In this document: positions 20,459-30,800 of the stretch, piece after piece
How the letters are laid out: each line of letters opens with the position of its first letter
Numbering within the stretch: the stretch's first letter is position 1
Origin: Isochrysis galbana
Taxonomy: Eukaryota > Haptophyta > Isochrysidales > Isochrysidaceae
Direction of reading: 5' to 3'
DNA: 64,000 bases
Assembly: GCA_018136815.1 (NCBI GenBank)
Contig: CM030931.1
Coordinates: forward strand, 1,467,398 to 1,531,397
Program-made: the position numbers and the translations under genes
Notes under the pieces: model-generated
What the model was told of the DNA's origin: nothing
Seen by the model: the letters and a program-made list of their open reading frames with translations, nothing else
Databases searched by the model: none

Positions 20459-21424
20459 ATGCTCAAGAATGAGCGCCACGTGCGCGCTGGCCTCGCAGCC
20501 GCCAGCCAGTCCAGCGTCGACGACGAGGGCGCTTGCATGTCCTCGTCGCTCTCACTCGGTGACTCTGGCCGCTCAATGCGCCTCGGAGAGCACAGCGAGC
20601 TCTCGGGCGGCTCATCGAAGCTCTCGCGTGCAGCAGTGGGATCGGCTGTCGTACAAGCTGCCCTCACGCTCCTACCGTGCGTGCACGTCGCCGGCTGCGG
20701 CGACGCGAGCCATGATGTGATGCACACAATGCTATCATCTGTTGGGCCCTGCCGCATCCACCTCTTTCGCAACGATGAGACCGGAGAAAGTACTGGAGAG
20801 CTGTCATGTACGTACGAGAACGCGGCGGCGGCGATGATCGCCATCGAGAGATTCGATGGCTCTCGCTTCGATGACAGCTTCCTCCAAGTCTCCGTCGCAA
20901 AGATGGCAGCGCAAGGCTCACTCACCAAGAGAGGGAGGGGAAGGAATAGTGATCGCATGACTCACTACGATCAACAGCAACGCAAAGCAGGAGCAGCGCT
21001 CGAGCAGCAGAGGCGCTCCGAGCGCGACGCCTTCACCACTGCACGCGCCGCCGCTGCATCCACTTCACTGGCGGCCTTACCCCTCGAAAGGGACGCATTC
21101 ACACCGTCTTTCAAGGCACCGGCCTCCACATTATTGCCCGGGGTGCAAACTAAGAAGAGGTCAGCGCCGACATCCAAGCTGCCTGCTTTTGTAATAAAAC
21201 GCTCTGCTGCTGGCACTGAGAGAGGTGGCTACAACACTGATGCGCGACAAAAAGAGACTGAACCTCTGCATCAAACGGTTGTGGAGGAGGTGGATACGGC
21301 TGGCAATGATGGCAGACAGGACTCTACGTTGGAGAAGGTTGAAGCATCTGGCGTTGTAGTTACCGGAGGACTGCTCGGCCTTGGTGCATATGAAGATTCC
21401 TCGGATTCCAAAGGTGATGACTGA
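20459..21424 (+). CDS. RNA-recognition-motif protein, 321 aa
   Basis: Single-exon frame from ATG 20459. Residues about 75-150 look like an RRM: VHVAGCGDA in the RNP2 position, IHLFRNDETGESTGELSCTY resembling the strand 2 to RNP1 region, and ENAAAAMIAIERFDGSRFDD with FLQVSVAKM as the helix 2 and strand 4 ending. The C-terminal half is Ala/Thr/Ser-rich and ends in an acidic tail (GLLGLGAYEDSSDSKGDD), as in several splicing-associated proteins. The aromatic residues of RNP1 are weak, so RNA binding is inferred. Partner and target unknown. Confidence 0.6.
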   Translation: MLKNERHVRAGLAAASQSSVDDEGACMSSSLSLGDSGRSMRLGEHSELSGGSSKLSRAAVGSAVVQAALTLLPCVHVAGCGDASHDVMHTMLSSVGPCRIHLFRNDETGESTGELSCTYENAAAAMIAIERFDGSRFDDSFLQVSVAKMAAQGSLTKRGRGRNSDRMTHYDQQQRKAGAALEQQRRSERDAFTTARAAAASTSLAALPLERDAFTPSFKAPASTLLPGVQTKKRSAPTSKLPAFVIKRSAAGTERGGYNTDARQKETEPLHQTVVEEVDTAGNDGRQDSTLEKVEASGVVVTGGLLGLGAYEDSSDSKGDD

Positions 21425-21574
21425 GTGGGCAGGGTGTCTAAAAGTAGACCGAGGCGTGATGCATAATTACACTGGATTGAAGGTGAGCTTCAGAGTCGTC
21501 GAGGCTGGGTGATAAGGGGGTTGAGGGCGTAGCCGACAGGTGTCCTAGGGCGCACTGTGCACCGAACTTGACTT

Positions 21575-21718
21575 GTTGCGGGTAGGGGGAGTCCGTCCCC
21601 ACCCCTGAGAGGGTCGGTCCCCCCTCTCGCCCGCCGGGGTCCTCCGAAGATCCGTTTCGGCCGAAGACCCACCCCAGCAATCGCCCCCCCCCCCTCTTCG
21701 GTATGCCCCCGGGGCCAC
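21575..21718 (+). repeat. Dispersed repeat R_B, copy 2
   Basis: Pairs with 10345-10490; see that entry for shared blocks. It runs directly into the hairpin of the LINE-like 5' module at 21719, so R_B may be a preferred neighbour or part of a composite repeat. Confidence 0.6.
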
Positions 21719-22090
21719 ACTAATCTTATGATTGGTCGCCATGGAGGGGGGCCTCGCGCCCCCCCCACTCTCTCAACTCCCCTCATGGGGGGCGAGAACC
21801 ATCCACCCCTCCGCGCTGCCTCTTGGCATGCAGGGGGGACTCACCCAGACAACCCAGACTCTCCCAGAGAGCTGGGTTCAGAACGCATGCCCTAGCCTGT
21901 CGTCGACACTGTCGTGGCCAGCTCATCGCTCTAACCAGCCCCTCCTCCCCATGGGCCCCCCTGATCAGGACTCCCCAGCCAGCTCCAGTCGACTGGCAGG
22001 GGCGCGAGAGCCAGCGATGGAAAGGCTGGAGGGGCCAGGGCCATGCCCCAGCCTCACCTGCCCCCTGAGGGGTGGGTATGGATATGGGGG
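21719..22090 (+). mobile_element. LINE-like 5' module followed by repeat R_A
   Basis: Hairpin ACTAATC-TTAT-GATTGGT (21719-21736) stands just before CGCCATGGAGG (ATG 21741). The frame starts MEGGLAPPPLSQLPSWGA. The later part (21971-22070) matches 53788-53888 (repeat R_A: CCAGCCAGCT, GTCGAC, CAGGGGCGCG and GCCCCAGCCTCAC-TGCCCCCTGAG). It then runs into GGGGGGGCAGGTAA, where an inverted LINE tail is inserted, and resumes at about 25465. Confidence 0.55.
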
Positions 22091-22192
22091 GGCAGGTAAA
22101 AAAAAACTTTTTAATATTCTCGCCGCGCGCGCGATCCTGCGCATCTATCTAGCAGCCGTGCCCGCATCCCTTAATTCTCCCTCCCACTCGCC
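22091..22192 (-). mobile_element. Inverted LINE 3' tail, left part, split by LINE copy 1
   Basis: Read on the minus strand this is the LINE 3' end GGCGAG-ATATTAAAAAG plus oligo(T), as at 51890-51917. Its upstream continuation lies at 25389-25445 (AAGTAGAGCACGAGGGGACG on the minus strand), on the far side of LINE copy 1. The whole small insert is flanked by GGGGGGGCAGGTAA on both outer sides (about 22082 and 25470), giving its own target duplication. Confidence 0.75.
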
Positions 22193-25100
22193 GCGCGTTC
22201 AAAGACGCCTCAGCGCACCTAGTAGTGCGAAACTACAGGTTCGAGATGAAGAGCTTCATAACGATCAGCTCGCTCGCCAAAGCGGTCGAGAACCAAGGCT
22301 TCTTTTTTCTCCAAGGCAACCAAGAGCGCACCAAGATTCTCACCAAAGAGGGGATCCTCGTAACGCAAGGTAAGAAAGAAGTCTACCACCTGTACGTCGC
22401 CCCAAAACACGGGACGTTCGCCTCCTTCGACTTCCCGCGCAAAATCATGCTCACCGTCAACGGGGCTCCCTTCCCCATCGAATACTCCGTCCGCAATTGC
22501 CGCGAGCTGGGCGGGGACATCAAGAACCTGAACATTCACGCGGGCCCTAAGGGCTGTAAAGGGTACAACAAAGGTTACGCCATGGCGTTCCACCCCCCCC
22601 TGCGCATCTGCGTGTGCGAGGAAGAGAAAGCCGCGCGACTAGAGCGCGAAGAACGCAAACGCACGGCTCCACCGAAGATGACGATCCAAGAGGCCATGAA
22701 CCCGAACGCCCCGGAGCTATGCAAGCGCTTCCCTAACGGGAAATGCCCCATGAACATCACGGGCAAGGCATGCAATCGCTCGCACGAGTATCCAGGCGCT
22801 TGGAAAGACGGCAAATGCATGATTGTCTGCGCGTTCCCGCGAGCGAGCGCCGGAGCCCCAGGAAAGCAACCCAAGGGCGGAATCTGCGCCTTGGGCGCCG
22901 AATGTCGCTACATCCACAAGTGCGTGCAACACGCGCGTGACCTTAGCCGTGCTAACTTACTCATCATGTATGCGCTCACCTTCGACTCCACCTGCGGTTA
23001 TCCAGGTGAGGGACCGATCACAATCGTCTCCTACAACATGAACGGCGCCGGCCACGGCGCCTTAGGCTCGGTGCTCGCCCAGGCGAGGAAAGCTAGAGTA
23101 GACATCATGCTACTCCAAGAGTTGCACGCCTACGCCGACGGCAGGCATCTCCGAGCATGCATGACCGCCAAGGCCTTGGGGTGGCAGATGGTGCACGCGC
23201 CAGCTAACGCCACAGACCCGGCGAGTGGGGTAGGCATCGCGATACGCGACTCCTCCCCCAGGGTGAAACTGATACCGGACACGTCCGAGACGCTGATAGA
23301 GGGCAGATGCTTGCGTGCTAGATGCGTAATAGACTCTAAAGAACTAGAATTAATATCCATTTACCTAAGCGCCATACCTAGCATAAGATCCACCCAAATA
23401 GACACGTTAAGGACGATCCCAGTAGGCAGAGAACACGACACCCTCGTGGGGTGGGCCTCCTAGACTGGGACAACCACGTCAAGGCGATACAAGCCAAGTG
23501 GATACTAAACTACTTGGATGCACGGCAAGCGCAATGGAAGCAAGTACTTGACGCATGGTTCTGCCGCACGAGCCTAGGGCGAGCAGCGGTTCTATCGTCA
23601 ACCCCCATGAACAAACTGACCGACGGGATATCAGGCAGGGGCAAACTCCCAGAGTTCTGGAAGAAGGCACTCAGAAACATACGCGAACTAAAACTCACGC
23701 CTTTGAGCACCAGCAGGGAGGGCCTACTCTCGCAACCTATATGGGACAACCCGACATATCCGGGGCCCAAACTACAACCCACGTGGATAAAGCTATGGAA
23801 TAGGCTTGAATGTAACACCATACACAATGTGTTTCGAGACTACGGCGCGACGACGCCCTACACTAGAGAGGAATGCGCAGAATACCTAAAAAATAACGAT
23901 ACATACATTCACGTCCAAGGAGACTTTATCCCAAGGGACAAATTCCTAGAGTCGTGGGACACAATAGTAACACACGCCAAAACTATAGTGGCGACGCCGC
24001 AAAACACGGACAATGATAAAAACAAGAAGGCCCGTCGAAACGCCGGAAAACAAGCCGACCTGGAAGAACCGCCTCCCGAGATACGCATAACACAAGATGG
24101 GGAATACTACGCGAGAATCAAAGATACATGGTACGACATGGAACTCTCATATCTAGGCACACCAATAATCGGGGAAAAAACGAGGGACACTCCCTCGAAT
24201 CTAGACACATCCCCCCCGGCACAATGGGGTGAGGGATACAAATCCAACAAAAGAATCGAATACCCGCTAGCAGATGAGTACTCCTTAGACGGAGAAACGC
24301 CGCTAGACGAAACGGGAGTCGAACATATAACAAGAGCTCTACAGCAAACGGGCCACAAAAGCAAACTCCTAGCCGGACCAAGTAAATGGGAGGAGAAACT
24401 ACACCTGCCCAAAAACACATGGGCACACCTAGCCAAACTCTACACGTCACCGATGGTGACGGCACGCGATATGCACCTACACTATAAACACATTGCGCAC
24501 AGACGGGTGGGTACATACAACCGTTTTCCCGGTAGAGACAGCACATGCCGCATCTGTGGAGAGGCGGACGAAGCCTCGACGCACCTAGGCGAGTGCCGAG
24601 GCATAACCAGGGTCCTGGACGCGATCAACGAAATTGCACAATTCTCACCCAAAGCGGGTAGAAACAGAGAGGAAACTATAATCGACAATCTGTTTATTTT
24701 CCCGAATGGAGACGCCCCGAAAGCGATATACACCTTGTATCTAGTAGCATGGAGGTATATCATTACTGATTTTTATAGAATACACTACGACGGAGTGGCA
24801 TTCTCAGAAGAATCAATACTGATAAGAACAATAGAACGATACACCACGCTAAGTAAAGCTCTACTCTTCGCAAACGAGACCGACGCGACGAGAACCGCCC
24901 AAGCGGGCATGGGTAGACAACCCAAAAAACGGATAGACATAAGCGACTTGAGGCCCGTTTTCAGCATGAACGACAACGGCGGGCTCAAACCCAGCAAGGA
25001 ACTAGTAAATCTAGCCACAAAGCTGAGGATAGCACACGCTGTCGAGGAACCCAAGGAGCAACAAAACAAAGACGAATAAACCAACGAAACGTAGAACGAG

Positions 25101-25388
25101 GTCAACATCAGAGACGCAGCCGACCCGGCGCCACTGTCACAATAGGCGCGAGCGAAGGCAGACGCGAACGCCAAAAGAGAAGACGCAACAGGCCTGCCCG
25201 GCCCCCGCACTCTGAACCAGGCCTTAGGTAGCGCACCAAGGCCGGACCCCGGAAACCGAAGAAAAAGGAAAGAAGGGGGGCAGGGGAAGAGGTGGAGGGA
25301 GGGAAGTAAGGGCGATGCAAGTAGAGAAGGGAGACCAGTCCCAGTCAGTAGTAGGTGTGTAGCCCAGAATCTTCAGATGGTTTTTTTT
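22193..25388 (+). mobile_element. LINE copy 1: CCCH fingers and endonuclease present, RT deleted
   Basis: Flanked by an 18-base duplication TTCTCCCTCCCACTCGCC (22175-22192 and 25389-25406), so the ends are exact. The frame is open from the first base (5'-truncated in ORF1) to 23463. It has two CCCH-like fingers (C-x7-C-x9-C-x3-H at CKRFPNGKCPMNITGKACNR; C-x5-C-x3-H at ICALGAECRYIH), then an APE-type endonuclease (SYNMNGAGHG, LLQELHAY, SGVGIAI, ISIYLSAIPSIRSTQ). At about 23451 the sequence jumps into the post-RT region with a frame change: GLLDWDNHVKAIQAKWILNY, CRICGEADEASTHLGEC (CX2CX8HX3C) and WRYIITDFYRIHYDG, 542 codons open to 25079. The reverse transcriptase is missing. A 3' UTR of about 300 bases ends in CTTCAGATGG plus oligo(T). 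Confidence 0.9.
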
Positions 25389-25445
25389 TTCTCCCTCCCA
25401 CTCGCCTTGCGGCTCGTCCCCTCGTGCTCTACTTAGGGGCTCAGT
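25389..25445 (-). mobile_element. Inverted LINE 3' tail, right part
   Basis: Continuation of the insert at 22091-22192: minus-strand CTAAGTAGAGCACGAGGGGA and GAGCCGCAAGGCGAGTGGG, matching LINE 3' UTRs at 25820, 37565 and 51788. The first 18 bases are the duplicated target of LINE copy 1. Confidence 0.75.
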
Positions 25446-25459
25446 GCTCAGTGCTCAGT

Positions 25460-25560
25460 GTCATGGGGGGGGGCAGGTAAGGGGGGTCCCTGGTCCCTGG
25501 GAATCCTTGGACACCCAGGTTGGGTGGAACATAGTGGTTAAAAAGCGTGAGTGACCGGCC
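25460..25560 (+). repeat. Dispersed repeat R_D, copy 1
   Basis: GGGGCAGGTAAGGGGGGTCC, GGAATCCTTGGACACC and GTGGTTAAAAaGcGTGAGTG match the reverse complement of 33962-34060. It is the continuation of the 21719-22090 module across the nested insertions. Confidence 0.6.
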
Positions 25561-25639
25561 TAGATCTAGGTTTGTTCTACCTCTCCGCCAACATCGCTTG
25601 ACATGACGACGAAACTGGCTTGAAAATAGCCAACACCAA

Positions 25640-25944
25640 CATCCCATCCAAGAAAGCAAACATCACGCACACCTCGCAGCACCTGCAAACCAACCACAAC
25701 ACGACGCGCAAAAGAAAGGGCCAAAATTAGCCGGTCGCTCGATGGCGCAGGAGGAAGGAGTGGACCTGACTATCTAGGATCGGTACACGCCGCCTGGCAC
25801 TAGAAACCCCAAATCCCGAGCCCTTAAGTAGAGCACGAGAGGAAGAGCCGCAAGGCAAGAGCGAGGGAGTGGGAAAGAAAGCGGGCGTGGCTGCAAGATA
25901 CCTCTGTGCAGGGCCACGCGTGCGGCGAGAATGTTAAGACGTTC
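25640..25944 (+). mobile_element. LINE 3' UTR fragment (5'-truncated insertion)
   Basis: Aligns by eye with the 3' UTR of LINE copy 5 (37440-37685): CCGGTcGCtCGATGGCG, GATCGGTACACgCCGtCTG-CACTgGAAAC, AAGTAGAGCACGAG and GCGGGCGTGGCTGCA. LINE copy 2 is inserted just after its end. Confidence 0.65.
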
Positions 25945-25961
25945 TTATTCCCGCCAGAAAA

Positions 25962-27343
25962 CAACTATCGTTATAACGATAGGGTCATGGAGCGCGCCAC
26001 GCTCCCCCCCTCTCTCTCCGCCCACCTCACCGCGCCGGCTGACCAAGTGATGGCCGACGTCATGCAACCGCACCGTCCTCTCTCAGAGCCCTCACCTGGG
26101 CACTCCTGTTTTGGGAGACCTAGCGGTAACGGAACCCACAAACCTAGATCCGTCCCCACCAGCGAAGTGGGGCGAAGGCTACAAGTCCAACAAAAGAACG
26201 GAATATCCGCTACCGGACGAGTACACACTAAACGGCAAAACAACCCTCGATGAGATGGGGGTAGACCACATCACCAAAGCTATACAAAAAACCCAAAACA
26301 AACGCCGCCGCCTAACGGGCCCCGACAACTGGAGAAAACGACTACCGCTGCCGGACAATGTATGGGCGCATTTGGCCGAGCTATACACCTCACCTATGCT
26401 GACAGCAAGAGACACACATCTACACTACAAGCACATAGCGCACCGACGCATAGCCACAGCTAACAGATTCGCGAATAGAGACAGAACCTGCCGCTTCTGC
26501 AATGAAGAGGAAGAATCCTCTACGCACTTGGGAGAATGCCCGAGACTAAACAACATCTTTGACGCCCTCGACAAACTAGCCCGGCACCCCGACACGCCAA
26601 ACAGAACACGAGAAGAAACAGCCGTGGACAGACTCTTCATACACCCTAGCGGCTCCTGCTCCAAAGCGCTAGCAATACTATACATGCTAGCGTGGAGATA
26701 CATCATAACAGACTTCTATAGAATCCACTACGACAATGCAACCTTCTCGGAAGAGTCGATCCTGACAAGAACCGTGGAAAGATTTACAAAGCTATGCTGC
26801 GCGCTAGTGTTCGCCAACTCGACAGATGCATCGAGAACCGCCCAGGCGGGGATGGGGCGACAGCCAAAAAACAGGATAGACGTAGGCGACTTTCGCCCAA
26901 TATACGAGACCAACAACAAAGGCGGACTGAAACCTAGCGGGGAGCTTCGATCCCTAACCGCAAGGCTAGGTATCGAGCACATGATCGAAACCGAAGCGCT
27001 AACCCGCCCAGAAGCGGAAGACTAAACACACACGAGGGGACAGGGAGGCGACAAAGGGACGGCGATCAAGCCGAAGACGCACAGAAACCACTCGTAACTG
27101 CACGAAGTTACAGAACTCAAAACGTCACCGACGTCGCAGTTCAAAAGGCCTTCCTGAAGCGCGCACCCGAAGCCGGGCCCGTGGTAGTGTACCAGGGCCG
27201 CACCCCCGACACCGAACAAAAAGGAAAGAGGGGGGGAAAGCGAGGATGCGGAGTGAAGGGAGCTAAGGGCGATGGCGGGCGAGGGTAGAGAATGCCGTGC
27301 TAGCGATAGGTGTATAGCCCCGAAACTTCAGATTCTTTTTTTT
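25962..27343 (+). mobile_element. LINE copy 2: complete 5' hairpin end fused to post-RT region
   Basis: Bounded by the 17-base duplication TTATTCCCGCCAGAAAA (25945-25961 and 27344-27360). The element opens with the perfect palindrome CTATCGTTATAACGATAG (25965-25982), then GGTC and ATG at 25987 (MERATLPPSLSAHLTAPADQ). After about 40 codons it jumps to the post-RT region (NLDPSPPAKWGEGYKSNKR at about 26130), losing CCCH, EN and RT. The downstream 304-codon frame is open to 27025 with CRFCNEEEESSTHLGEC and WRYIITDFYRIHYDN. The 3' UTR ends ACTTCAGATTC plus oligo(T). Length 1.38 kb. Confidence 0.9.
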
Positions 27344-27360
27344 TTATTCCCGCCAGAAAA

Positions 27361-27861
27361 AGGCTCAAAACCTAGATGCGCACTGGGCAGCCGCGAAAAG
27401 CAGGCCTCACGCTGCACACACCAATTCAGGCCCCACTCCGAAACACGCCACACCGACCACCGTCACCCTGAAGACGCAACTATTAGTGCTGTTTGGGTGA
27501 CGCGAGAACTGCTATGCCAGCCTTTTGCCAACTCGGCCAAGCGACCTCGACCATTGCCTGAAGAGTGGAGCTAGGGCTGCCGTACGTCATACATGACAGG
27601 TAGAGGACTGGCGTATGCATTCATAAAGACTCAGGGCGTTTCGCTCAGCATGACCCCACAATCTCCATTGGGCTCAAGTGGTTCCTTGTGTCTTGCTAGA
27701 CTTCTGCTTGGGATCCTGCGCCCTTTTCGTACAGTAGGAGACGGCTCACTTCAAGCATAGGTCCCATTTTCCAGTTTCCTTGTTGGACGGGTGTGGAAGT
27801 TAACCAGCAAGTTCCTCCATGTCTTGCAGCACTCGATGTCGCTGCAACGTGCTACGTGCTA
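27361..27861. other. Intergenic, no supported gene
   Basis: Moderate-GC sequence between LINE copy 2 and the 3' end of TIMELESS; presumably holds the TIMELESS 3' UTR. No repeat or gene recognised. Confidence 0.4.
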
Positions 27862-30800
27862 TCAGTCGGAGTCCTCGCCATCGCTCACTAATACCCGCCG
27901 CCGCGACTTGTGTCCAACTAGCTCTGGAGCCAGAGCGTCCCCAACGCCGGACTTCGTAGGAATTGGCTGTAGTGTGGCTTCCTTGGAATTCGCCTCGTCA
28001 CGCAAGCTTTGTGCGACACCATTCTTGTAGGCAGCTTCAAGCACGTCCTCCGATTCGGAGAGCTCCATGTCCGATTCTGATTCACTTGGATTCACAGAAG
28101 TACCACCGGCACACGGCGTCGTCTCGACATAGCCCGGCTCCTTGTCATTTGAGATGGAAGCATTTGCTTCCATCGGGGGAGGGCGACATATTTCAACCGC
28201 GCTTCCGACAGGGGCATCAGAATCTGAGTCGGAGTCCCCGGGAACCATTGCAACGGAACTCTTGCGTCGACGCGCCATCGAAGGAGAGGGGGAAGGACGG
28301 GGAAATGTATCGTGGTGGCCATCCACCTCCGGCTCTTCCTCGTCATCAGACGGTGGGAGCGATGGCGGGAGCGATGGCGGGAGTGATGGCGGATCGGAGG
28401 CATCAGAGTAGTCGTCTTTGGCGATCAAGCCAATGACCTTGGCGCGATGACGTACTTCGTCAATAGAACGCCCCGCGAGATGGTCCGCAACCGCCTGGGT
28501 CCAATCTACCAGGCCTCGACAGCGCTGGAACCTGCACGCCAGCATGAGCACAGAAATCAGTTCTTGGCACGTAGTACTCGCACGTGCCAGAGCCCACTCA
28601 ACCCGGTTCTTGGGCGGTGATGCCTCCCCGGAATCGGAGTTGAAGCTGCCTTCAAGAGGGATACGATGGCCAAGCTAGGCTCAATTGACGCCATCAATTT
28701 GAAACCAAGCTGCATGCATAGGCATCAAGCTTACCAATATTGAAGTAGCTTGTCTTCCTCGGAATTCCATGAAGCCGTATGTTGCGCATCCGCTGCATCA
28801 CCTGGCTTTTCGGCAATCAATGTCGGTGTTCCATTTTCATCGTTGTAGCCACATTCCACTCCATTCTCGAACTCTGTGTGAGTATCGTCATCGAACGTAT
28901 CGCCAGCATTCTGCCGGCGACTATCTTGACGCACGGCACGGTGCGCATACCTACAAGGGAAAGGCCAAAGACACCCAATGAGAAGGGCAACATACCCTGC
29001 TCAAGCAGTGACGTGTTCAGCAGCCAAGCGGGCAAATTCTTCAGAATGGAAGGTTCGCGTAAAATGGAGCGGCAAACGTACGCTTCAAGGATATCCGTGC
29101 AATCGCCAGGTCGGATATGAAACAGTGCCTCGACGAAGAGTGCGGGATTTATAGCTGACACCTCGATGAATCGACGAGCAAGGTAGGCGCAAGTACTACG
29201 CACCTGCGAGGTGAGCACGAGGGCAACTGGGTAGTGGGTGTGGAGGACAATGCATCCGTCGATTACACTTCACGGGCAGCGATAGACCCTCATGGCAGCA
29301 AAGAGACCAGCGTGGTGATGCTTAAGAGCAAACAGCTCACGAACAGGGCTGCACTACTTCGGCCCACCTCTTTGTGCTGAGGTAATTTGGACGCGGGGTG
29401 CTGCAGAACCTCATCGTAGACGAGCAGACTGTCGATGGTAAAGAGCATCGGCTCAAGCTTACACTGCTTGACGAGGCGCGACAAAAACATGCACACGCCG
29501 TGCGCCACCTCAGCTGGAAGGGTCGAGAAAGAACGGAGCACATGCACATAGCGTCGCACCACCTGAAAATGAGGCGTGTCAGGAAACGCTAGCTCGAGTG
29601 TGTGCGACTCTGCAAAAGGGAAGCTCGCCGCTACCAAAATCGGAGAAAGCGCCTGCATGTCACAGCCTGACCACCAACAATTCTATCGTGGAAACTCCAT
29701 GTGCAAGGCCAGAACGCGTGGGCATTTCTCTCGACCAAGATGCGTCCGGGCACACACCTGGCGGTCGGACGCTAGCTGATAGAGCTCATGCTCGAAATCA
29801 AGTGCGATCTCTTGCGTCTCGTATTCGGGCTCTCCTGCTTCCGGCTCCGAGTCGGGCTCCGAGTCACCAGCAGGATCACCGGCAGGGGGGCCGTCGCCTC
29901 TTAGCCCATTTTCATCCACTACAGACGGGCCCGTCGCGCCATCTTCGTCAGCAGTGGCGATCGGCTCCGATAGGCTTTCGGCCTCGCCATTGCTCTTCTT
30001 GCGCTTTCCTGGATTCTTCTTGCGACGCCGCGCTTTTTTTCGCTTGCGGGCCACCAAGTTGCCGTCCTGACCATGAAGCTCGAATTGCCGTAATACCTGT
30101 AGCCGTGGTGCAGACCGAGCGAGATGAGAGCGATCAACGGCGAAGCCAACAAAGCCGGGCAGAGAATGAGTGAAACACATAGAGAAGTAAGCTGCGCACC
30201 GCGTGAGTCATGACGACGATGTCTCCCATATAGGAAGCTGGCAATCGGTGAGGCTCATAAGCACGAATGAGTTGCTCGAGCTGTTTTCGGATTTCGGACT
30301 CGTAGAAAACATTGCGGCGCAGAAGAAGTGCTACACGCTTCACCTATGCGGCGTAACGGTCGTCACGAATGGGAAGTCGTTCAGACCACGCAGGGCAACC
30401 AGACATACTAACTAAGCTCAGTGGACACGAACCCGAGCAATTGGGGCCTGTCATTGTGTCAGTGACGCGCACCTCGCCATCTCCGTATCGGACCATATCA
30501 TCGAGTAGCAAGAATAGCTGTTTGGTAAGATGGACCACGACGCTGAGCTGTAGCCACGTCTTGCGCTCCTCGAATTCGCGACAGAGCCGAAGCGCAATAT
30601 TGAATACGCCGATCTAAGAGCAATGGCCAGCTGTGAGCAGTTCATCTAGTCTTAAGTGACCGCGCGCTCTGCGCCCTCAAAGCGTGCGCTCATGTAGGGG
30701 ACCTCCCACGAGGGGCCGAATGCTGGTGGTGTGACTCCGCCTGCACACTTGTAGAGCGAAATCCCTGTGACAAGCTCACCTCCACCAGAGATGCAATCGG

